The notes under the pieces were generated by a model. The model was given only the letters and a program-made list of their open reading frames with translations. It was not told the DNA's origin and searched no databases. Position numbers and translations under genes: made by a program. This document shows positions 7,295 through 12,355 of a stretch of 12,355 nucleotides of DNA, one piece after another. Position 1 is the stretch's first letter. The number at the start of each line of letters is the position of its first letter. Source of the DNA: Candidatus Albibeggiatoa sp. nov. BB20 (lineage in GTDB: Bacteria > Pseudomonadota > Gammaproteobacteria > Beggiatoales > Beggiatoaceae); the NCBI GenBank assembly GCA_016744725.1, contig JADGDW010000043.1, positions 15,106-27,460 on the forward strand, in the 5' to 3' direction.

Positions 7295-9688
7295 ATGACT
7301 CATTCAGCTCTTTACACCCATCTTAAGCAAGCCAAAAGTGAAGAAGATGTAAAAGATATTTATATCAAAGCACTTGGATTAAAAGCTTATACCAAAGGAT
7401 TAATTGATATTCGTACCAAAGAAATTTGGTTTGAGGCGAAGGACACGGGACGGCATTCTAGTTATGCGATGTTTACGCAGTTGTTGCATTATGTGCAGGA
7501 TGGTTTGAATAAAGGTGAGGAGATTCCGCCATTTTTAGCGGTGATTGATACGGAAAAAGCGGCTTTGATGAAAACGGTTGATGTATTGCCTTTTTTGGAA
7601 AAGAAAACCGTGAAGTGGGGCAAGTCAGCGAGTCAGTATCCGAAGGAGGCGTTGGATGAGGTGTCGGCGCATATCGGGACGCATTTTGTCTCGTTTAAGA
7701 TTTCGACTCATGGCGATGAGTTTATCAGTACGGTTAAGTCTGCGATTCAGACGGGTGAGATTATTCGGACGCAGATTACGCCTGATAATTTGAAGCAGGT
7801 GTTTGATAAGTGGGTGGCGATGGTGGGGCGTGAGATTATTGGGGTGGATGCGGAGCAGTATGCGTTGTTGTTTTTTGCCGATATTATGCATGATGGTACG
7901 GTGTCGACGCATGATGATTTACCCGCTGAGTTGTTGCATAAGAATAATGCGCCGGTTTTTAGTTTGGATGGGAAGATTTATGAGTTGGGGAGTAAAGAGG
8001 GTTATCGACAGTTTTGGACGATTTATCAGAAGCCGCCAAAAGCTGAGTATCGGAATTATTTGTTAGAGCGGCGGGATAGTTTGATTGCGTTGGATGAGCG
8101 CAGTTTTAAGGGTGCGTATTATACGCCGTTGGCGGTGGTGGATAAGGCGTATGATAAGTTAACCGATACTTTGGGCAAGAATTGGCAGAAAAATTATATT
8201 GTGTGGGATATGTGTTGCGGTGTGGGTAATTTGGAGGTGAAGCACAGTAATCCGCGTAAGATTTATATGAGCACTTTGGATCAGGCGGATGTGGATGTGA
8301 TGAAGGCGACCAAAACCTGTGTGGCGGCGCAACGTTTCCAATATGATTATTTAAATGATGATATTACCGACGACGGCAAAATTGATTACAGTTTGACTGA
8401 TAAAATCCCCGCAGGTTTACGCAAAGCCATTGCTGATGGGAAAAAGATTCTGGTTTTGATTAATCCGCCTTATGGAGAAACGGGTTCTGGCATCGCTAAA
8501 GGCAATATGAATAAGAAGAAAGTTGAGCAAACAAGAATTAATGCTTCAATGAAACAAGGTTATGCTAGCAAAGAATTATTTGTGCAGTTTTTGGTACGGA
8601 TCGCACAAGAAATGCCTACAGCAACACTGGCAATGTTTAGCACATTAAAATATGTCAACGCGCCTAATTTTGAAAAGTTCAGACAAGCTTGGAATGCAAA
8701 ATATTTAGATGGCTTTATTGTACACAGCAAGGCTTTTGATGGTTTAAAAGGAGATTTTCCTATTGGTTTTTTAATCTGGAAAACGAACCAAAATGCCAAA
8801 AGAAAAACGCCTATCAAAGAAATTACCACATCCATTTTCAATAAAAACGTACAGCCGATTGGTGAAAAATTTTTTTATAACTTACCAAATAAAACATATC
8901 TGAATGTTTGGATTGACAAGCCAAAAACAAATGATGAACTCGCCTTATCTTTGTCAAATGCTGTAACAGTTTCAAGAAATCCTAGACTGAAAAAATCATG
9001 TGATGCGATGATTGGTTTTTTATATGCCAGCAATAATGATTTACAACATGCAGGACAAGAAACCTGTATCACTTCTTCGATTTTTACTGGAGGTAATGGT
9101 GGAGGTTTGTACATTACCACTGAAAATCTCTGGCAAGCTGCTGTTGTTTTTTCAATGCGACAATTAATTAAACATTCGTGGTTCAATCATAACGACCAAT
9201 TTTTGCAGCCCAGTGAACCTTTAAATAACGAATTTAAACATGACTGTTTAGTTTGGATGCTATTTCATGGAAAAAACTTAACCGCCAGTGCTGACGGACT
9301 GGAATGGAACGATAAAAAATGGTCAATCGTCAACCACTTTATTCCTTTCACAGAAGACGAAGTGAACGCGCCAGACCGATTTGAATCTGACTTCATGGTG
9401 CAATACATCGCGAAAAAGACCTTTTCCAAACCAGCCAAAGCCGTACTCAATGCAGGTCGAGAATTGTGGCAAGCCTACTTTTCCGAAAAAGACGTGTACA
9501 AGGTGCGAGAAGAATTCAAACTCAATCGCCCCGATGTTGGCTGGTATCAAATCCGCAATGCACTTAAAAAACGCAACGCAGACAGCAGCGCAATCCCAAC
9601 AGACTTCACCGAATTTGAAACGGCTTATCAAGCACTAAGCGAAAAACTCAGACCACAAGTGTTTGAATTAGGCTTTTTAAAACAATGA
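7295..9688 (+). CDS. single-chain restriction-modification enzyme (Type IIG-like, N6-adenine DNA methylase)
   Basis: 797 residues. The N-terminal ~130 residues look like a PD-(D/E)XK nuclease: GLIDIRTKEIWFEAKD offers Asp38 and Glu47-Ala-Lys49, plus HSSYAMFTQLLHYV. A helical linker follows, then GAYYTP (273-278), typical of Eco57I-type enzymes. The SAM-binding motif I is WDMCCGVGN (304-312) and the catalytic motif IV is NPPY (390-393). Motif I before NPPY, with a long C-terminal part, is the gamma-class order, so about 500-797 is the likely target-recognition and structural region. Together these predict modification and cleavage by one polypeptide. No separate specificity or helicase gene is nearby. 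The start has no clear ribosome site. Base composition changes sharply inside the gene: strongly G over C at about 7440-8320, then C/A-rich towards the end. A decayed copy of its C-terminus lies at 10682. An orphan methylase with an inactive nuclease part is the main alternative. Confidence 0.85.
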   Translation: MTHSALYTHLKQAKSEEDVKDIYIKALGLKAYTKGLIDIRTKEIWFEAKDTGRHSSYAMFTQLLHYVQDGLNKGEEIPPFLAVIDTEKAALMKTVDVLPFLEKKTVKWGKSASQYPKEALDEVSAHIGTHFVSFKISTHGDEFISTVKSAIQTGEIIRTQITPDNLKQVFDKWVAMVGREIIGVDAEQYALLFFADIMHDGTVSTHDDLPAELLHKNNAPVFSLDGKIYELGSKEGYRQFWTIYQKPPKAEYRNYLLERRDSLIALDERSFKGAYYTPLAVVDKAYDKLTDTLGKNWQKNYIVWDMCCGVGNLEVKHSNPRKIYMSTLDQADVDVMKATKTCVAAQRFQYDYLNDDITDDGKIDYSLTDKIPAGLRKAIADGKKILVLINPPYGETGSGIAKGNMNKKKVEQTRINASMKQGYASKELFVQFLVRIAQEMPTATLAMFSTLKYVNAPNFEKFRQAWNAKYLDGFIVHSKAFDGLKGDFPIGFLIWKTNQNAKRKTPIKEITTSIFNKNVQPIGEKFFYNLPNKTYLNVWIDKPKTNDELALSLSNAVTVSRNPRLKKSCDAMIGFLYASNNDLQHAGQETCITSSIFTGGNGGGLYITTENLWQAAVVFSMRQLIKHSWFNHNDQFLQPSEPLNNEFKHDCLVWMLFHGKNLTASADGLEWNDKKWSIVNHFIPFTEDEVNAPDRFESDFMVQYIAKKTFSKPAKAVLNAGRELWQAYFSEKDVYKVREEFKLNRPDVGWYQIRNALKKRNADSSAIPTDFTEFETAYQALSEKLRPQVFELGFLKQ

Positions 9689-9699
9689 CTTTGTGAATT

Positions 9700-9748
9700 A
9701 TAACAAGCAAAGCTTGTAAGACAGGCATTCCCAAACAGAGTTTGGGAA
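9700..9748. repeat. 39-bp repeat copy 1 with two hairpins, possible terminator
   Basis: Positions 9700-9738 match 10776-10814 at 37 of 39 bases. The block holds ACAAGC-AAA-GCTTGT (9703-9717) and the start of TTCCCAAAC-AGA-GTTTGGGAA (9728-9748), a perfect 9-bp stem. It begins 11 nt after the methylase stop codon and lies between convergent genes. No T tract follows, so a terminator role is uncertain. The rest of the spacer to 9807 shows nothing else. Confidence 0.6.
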
Positions 9749-9807
9749 CGAGAAGCGAGAGAGATATTTCCAAATTCACAAAAGTTAACTTATATATTAA
9801 CCTTGAA

Positions 9808-10287
9808 TTAATGTATTTCCTGTTCCCAAATTAAATTTAACATATTGGAAACATCCAGCTTTTGATGAATTGGACAGTCAGGACAACCCATACGTGTTGG
9901 GGGATTATTACACTGTGAACAAGCCTGCACGATTTCAGCCGCAAAAGTTAATTCTGATTGCAGTTTTTGTAGCGCATCCATTTGTAAACTCACCTGCTCT
10001 GTGAGCGTACCCAATATTGTTTGAACATGTTGGCGGCTTTCATCTCCTGTTGGATGCAGCGTTCTAACGATGGCCAATTGCTTAATCAAATTGATCGGAA
10101 TACCCGATTGGGCTAAATGCAGAATTGCTTTGAATCGCGCAATATCAGTTTCTGAATAAAGGCGCGTTCCTTTCGGTGTGCGGTGTGCTGTCACCAATCC
10201 TTCTTCTTCATAAAAGCGCAATGTACGTGGGGTGGTTTTAAGTAACTCTGCCACATCACCTATTTTTTTAAGTTCTGTTAATTGCAC
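9808..10287 (-). CDS. MerR-family transcriptional regulator with two CxxC pairs
   Basis: 159 residues from a GTG at 10287. This start puts the winged-helix DNA-binding domain in the usual place: KKIGDVAELLKTTPRTLRFYEEEGL at about 7-31, followed by GTRLYSETDIARFKAI, the second part of the MerR domain. A dimerisation coiled coil spans about 82-118. The C-terminal effector region carries Cys123-x2-Cys126 and Cys135-x2-Cys138, which could bind a metal or a redox signal. It lies 6 nt behind the stop of the upstream HMA-like gene with no clear ribosome site of its own, which suggests translational coupling. MerR proteins activate by untwisting promoters with long spacers, and the promoter of this operon (10556-10584) carries a palindrome in its spacer, so autoregulation is likely. 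The inducer is not known. The cysteine spacing does not match MerR, CueR or ZntR as I remember them. Confidence 0.85.
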   Translation of the reverse strand: MQLTELKKIGDVAELLKTTPRTLRFYEEEGLVTAHRTPKGTRLYSETDIARFKAILHLAQSGIPINLIKQLAIVRTLHPTGDESRQHVQTILGTLTEQVSLQMDALQKLQSELTFAAEIVQACSQCNNPPTRMGCPDCPIHQKLDVSNMLNLIWEQEIH

Positions 10288-10293
10288 TTTGCG

Positions 10294-10521
10294 CTACACA
10301 CCAACCAATTGTGCTTGATACCCAAGAGATGTGACGCTTGTTAATAATGTCTTTGTAGTGGTGACTGCGGGATTGAATGCTACAAGTAACAAATGATGTT
10401 TGTTTGGGCTGAAGCGTGGCGCAATCACGCCTTCTATTTCACGTACAGCTTGTTCTACTGTCTGACGTTGCTCACTATCAAGTGATTCATTGACGTGGAT
10501 CAAAATATCGCTGATGTTCAT
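10294..10521 (-). CDS. HMA/ferredoxin-like fold protein lacking the CxxC metal site
   Basis: 75 residues; the ATG at 10521 has AAGGA 6 nt upstream. Size and pattern (strand DILIHV, helix DSEQRQTVEQAVREI, strand GVIAPRF, strand HHLLLVAFNP, helix TKTLLTSVTSL, GYQAQLVGV) match the beta-alpha-beta-beta-alpha-beta layout of MerP/CopZ-type heavy-metal-associated domains. The GMxCxxC loop expected after the first strand is replaced by NESLDSEQ, and the whole protein has no cysteine. Metal binding through the usual thiols is therefore excluded; the two adjacent histidines (about 42-43) are the only obvious alternative. It is the first gene of an operon with the MerR regulator 6 nt downstream, so it may act as a partner, sensor or modulator of that regulator. 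That role is inference. Confidence 0.75.
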   Translation of the reverse strand: MNISDILIHVNESLDSEQRQTVEQAVREIEGVIAPRFSPNKHHLLLVAFNPAVTTTKTLLTSVTSLGYQAQLVGV

Positions 10522-10555
10522 AGTCGTTCCTTAAATACATTATGAGTACAATATA

Positions 10556-10584
10556 TTTATATTACGTAAACGTTAGATTGTCAA
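10556..10584 (-). promoter_or_regulatory. promoter and probable MerR operator of the HMA-like/merR operon
   Basis: On the minus strand a perfect TTGACA (10579-10584) is followed by TATAAA (10556-10561) after 17 nt; the alternative -10 TAAATA (10554-10559) gives the 19-nt spacing favoured by MerR activators. The spacer contains the palindrome ACGT-TT-ACGT (10564-10573), roughly centred between the hexamers, where MerR proteins bind. The start codon is about 35 nt downstream of the -10. Confidence 0.6.
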
Positions 10585-10641
10585 GAATAACGATATATAA
10601 AAATGAATCATCTCTTACCTCAGCTATAAAATAAGCCCAAT

Positions 10642-10681
10642 GTAGGATGTATAAGCTTTGCGCCATACACCTTTTGAAAAT
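10642..10681. repeat. single REP-like unit
   Basis: GTAGGATGTATAAGCTTTGC followed by GCCATACACC and TTTTGAAAATA. The first part matches the minus-strand reading of 3071 down to about 3040 (GTAGGATGGATAAGC...GCGTCATCC), and TTTTGAAAATAT matches 38-49. It is one half of the palindromic element described at 27-133, and it abuts the gene fragment starting at 10682. Confidence 0.55.
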
Positions 10682-10775
10682 ATCCCCGCTGATTTCAGCC
10701 AGTTTAAAACCGCCTACCAACAACTTAGCGAAAAACCAAGGCCACAACTGTCAACAAAAGTCTGCTTTGCAAAAC
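10682..10775 (+). pseudogene. decayed C-terminal fragment of a restriction-modification gene
   Basis: Read from the ATC at 10682, the frame gives IPADFSQFKTAYQQLSEK then PRPQL. The end of the 797-residue enzyme reads IPTDFTEFETAYQALSEK then LRPQV (about residues 767-789). After that both sequences continue with related DNA (CTTTG...ATAAC) into the same 39-bp repeat. Nothing upstream of 10682 matches; a REP-like unit ends there. There is no start codon or catalytic domain. The nucleotide divergence is much larger than for the beta-helix duplicate, so this looks like an older event, or a remnant of a paralogous enzyme rather than a copy of this gene. Confidence 0.75.
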
Positions 10776-10814
10776 ATAACAAGCAGAGCTTGTAAAACAG
10801 GCATTCCCAAACAG
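10776..10814. repeat. 39-bp repeat copy 2
   Basis: Matches 9700-9738 at 37 of 39 bases, including the ACAAGC-AGA-GCTTGT hairpin and CAGGCATTCCCAAACAG. In this copy the second stem is not completed by GTTTGGGAA; instead ACAGC-GAA-GCTGT forms a small hairpin (about 10810-10822). It keeps the same position after the gene fragment that copy 1 has after the intact gene. Confidence 0.65.
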
Positions 10815-10945
10815 CGAAGCTGTAAAAGAACTCCTAAATTCAGTCTTTTTGACTTGTAAAAGATAGAATCACACACATTGTGGCTGGTGACTATTTAGTG
10901 CTAGCCTATGTGCATGTATTCCAAACCTAATCAGGAAGCACCCCA

Positions 10946-12355
10946 ATGCCAATCTTTAAACCCCGTTTATTACATATCACGTTACTTTCTGCGATAACCA
11001 TCAGTCAAATCAGTTTTGCTGCTGAACCAGATTGTACCGCCTATTTTGACGGCAACCAATTGACCGTACCCTGTGTCAAACTTCCTGGATTAGAATCAAC
11101 TTTTGCAGGCAATTTTACCATTGACCAACTTTCACCGTTACTACTGCGTTTAAGCAGCGTAGAACAAACAGTGATTGATACACCTACCGATCAATTAAAC
11201 GGGGTATTTATACGTCGAGGATACGGCGAAGTGATTTCCATACAAGATGGTTTTTTTTCACTATATGATGTCAATCGTCAATCTTGCACTTTGGCTGGAA
11301 AAGAATTACCCATTGATGCTTTGATTGAGGAATACCCTAGCGTATTGTTAACCGCAGATGGTAGCCATTTCAATACCTTGACCAAATATCAAGCGGCTGA
11401 TATTCATCCGTACACCTATGACCGCTTAGAAGCACTGCCCACCCAATGTTCAAATTTAACAGGAGAACCGGTCACAGACCTCACCGCCAATTTCGAAGCC
11501 TTATGGCATAGTTTCAATGACAATTATCCATTTTTCCAACGCAAAGGGGTCGACTGGCAAGCCGTGTACGCCGAAGCCAAACCTTTATTAAGTGAGATCA
11601 ATTCAGAAGAAGATTTATTAGGCTTATTTGATGAAATGCTCAGACCATTGAATGATATTCATGTTGAAATTGTTATTGATGATGAAGATGCGGTCGAAAG
11701 CTATCACAGCATTGCAAATTGGTTGTTACGAGCCATTGATACTTATCGCAGCGAGCAAGGTTTAAATAATTTAGAGCAAACCTTTGCTGAACAAAGTGAA
11801 TTTGATGACTTTGATGAATTTGTCAATAATCTATTACAAACTGACAGCGAACACCTGCAATTTGTGAATGATTTTGTTGCCCAAGCAGCGGCATTAATTC
11901 CAAGTTATGTAGCTGATTTAACTTGTCCTGTCTCAGCTGTGTGTTCTGGTAATATTAACGAGAAAGTCGCATATTTAAGTATTGCAGCGATGTTTGATTA
12001 TGGCGATGATGAACAAGATGGGGATCAAGATATGGCATTTATGCAGCAATTTTTAGCCGATTTTATTCCCAGTTTGGCAGATAAAAACGCTTTGATTATC
12101 GATGTACGCAACAATGTGGGCGGTTATGATGCGATTTCTAACCTGATTGCAGAACATTTTATTGAACAAAGCCAAGTCGCGTATCATAAAAAAGCCAAAT
12201 TCGCGGGCGGTTTTGCCAATCAACACAGCATTACGCTTGAACCACAAATCGACCAATCTTTTACCAAACCTGTTTATGTATTAATCGGGGAACATACTTA
12301 TAGTGGTGGAGAAGTTTTTGCTTTAGCAATGAAGAGTTTACCTAATGCAATCTTA
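10946..12355 (+). CDS. exported S41-family peptidase, 3' end outside the window
   Basis: 470 codons without a stop, running off the window edge. The ATG at 10946 has AGGA about 9 nt upstream. Residues 1-25 form a signal peptide (cleavage near SFA/AEP). An N-terminal domain of about 150 residues with several cysteines is followed by the FEALWHSFNDNYPFF segment (183-197) that opens the catalytic part of many S41 (tail-specific/tricorn-type) peptidases. LNDIH with His239 corresponds to the usual L-x-DGH motif, DVRNNVGG is at 386-393, and Ser453 in TYSGGE is the expected nucleophile. Acidic stretches at 245-248 and 354-362 and a helical insert between His239 and the core are notable. The general-base residue would lie beyond the edge, so activity cannot be judged. 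It probably degrades or processes proteins or peptides in the periplasm or outside. No strong promoter is visible in 10815-10945. Confidence 0.85.
   Translation, partial: MPIFKPRLLHITLLSAITISQISFAAEPDCTAYFDGNQLTVPCVKLPGLESTFAGNFTIDQLSPLLLRLSSVEQTVIDTPTDQLNGVFIRRGYGEVISIQDGFFSLYDVNRQSCTLAGKELPIDALIEEYPSVLLTADGSHFNTLTKYQAADIHPYTYDRLEALPTQCSNLTGEPVTDLTANFEALWHSFNDNYPFFQRKGVDWQAVYAEAKPLLSEINSEEDLLGLFDEMLRPLNDIHVEIVIDDEDAVESYHSIANWLLRAIDTYRSEQGLNNLEQTFAEQSEFDDFDEFVNNLLQTDSEHLQFVNDFVAQAAALIPSYVADLTCPVSAVCSGNINEKVAYLSIAAMFDYGDDEQDGDQDMAFMQQFLADFIPSLADKNALIIDVRNNVGGYDAISNLIAEHFIEQSQVAYHKKAKFAGGFANQHSITLEPQIDQSFTKPVYVLIGEHTYSGGEVFALAMKSLPNAIL

Noticed and set aside
7625..8341. Arg-rich or Cys/Trp-rich open frames opposite to or overlapping the methylase gene
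   Set aside because: They arise from the extreme G bias of the real coding strand; their amino-acid makeup is not protein-like and they have no ribosome sites.
8865..8877. A5T7 tract in the methylase gene as a phase-variation site
   Set aside because: The run is short, the frame is intact, and such tracts are common in AT-rich coding DNA.
9700..10814. CRISPR-like array from the repeated hairpin blocks
   Set aside because: Only two copies exist, about 1 kb apart, with genes between them and no regular spacers or cas genes.
12053..12256. Minus-strand 67-codon frame inside the S41 peptidase
   Set aside because: It is a shadow frame antisense to the conserved NNVGG region of the real gene.

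Overview
The window looks like a chromosomal stretch from an AT-rich Gram-negative bacterium. Four complete or partial genes encode proteins with Sec-type signal peptides, and the intergenic DNA carries many short palindromic repeats. The repeat style (CCCAAAC/GTTTGGG hairpins, GTAGGATGGATAAGC-type REP units) and the beta-helix protein with a YDLGG-type tail fit a gammaproteobacterium, perhaps of the Thiotrichales/Beggiatoa type. That placement is an impression from memory, not a measured assignment.

Layout, left to right. At 27-850 a small secreted protein of unknown function (minus strand) lies between two copies of a palindromic element. At 1213-2334 is a secreted alpha/beta-hydrolase (esterase/lipase type) with a complete Ser-Asp-His triad and a strong terminator. 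At 2532-2960 is a broken duplicate of the 3' end of the next large gene, ending against another palindromic element (2968-3071). At 3354-3857 is a small exported protein resembling the DUF1842 family. Convergent to it, at 3979-6888, is a 969-residue secreted right-handed beta-helix protein with carbohydrate-binding-like and FN3-like C-terminal modules, probably a polysaccharide-active enzyme. At 7295-9688 is a single-chain restriction-modification enzyme (PD-(D/E)XK-like N-terminus plus gamma-class N6-adenine methylase) with strikingly patchy base composition. At 9808-10521 is a two-gene operon for a cysteine-less HMA-fold protein and a MerR regulator with two CxxC pairs, behind a MerR-style promoter. 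At 10642-10814 are a REP unit, a decayed C-terminal fragment of a second restriction-modification gene and a 39-bp repeat. At 10946 to the window edge is an exported S41-family peptidase, incomplete at the 3' end.

The genes do not form one obvious pathway. The esterase, beta-helix protein, DUF1842-like protein and S41 peptidase are all exported and could act on surface or environmental polymers. The restriction-modification gene and the metal-type regulator pair are separate units. The most informative feature is genome plasticity: two unrelated genes each have a second, truncated copy of their 3' end nearby, and in both cases the truncated edge abuts a REP-like palindromic element. I did not find convincing evidence for a wholly new multi-gene system.
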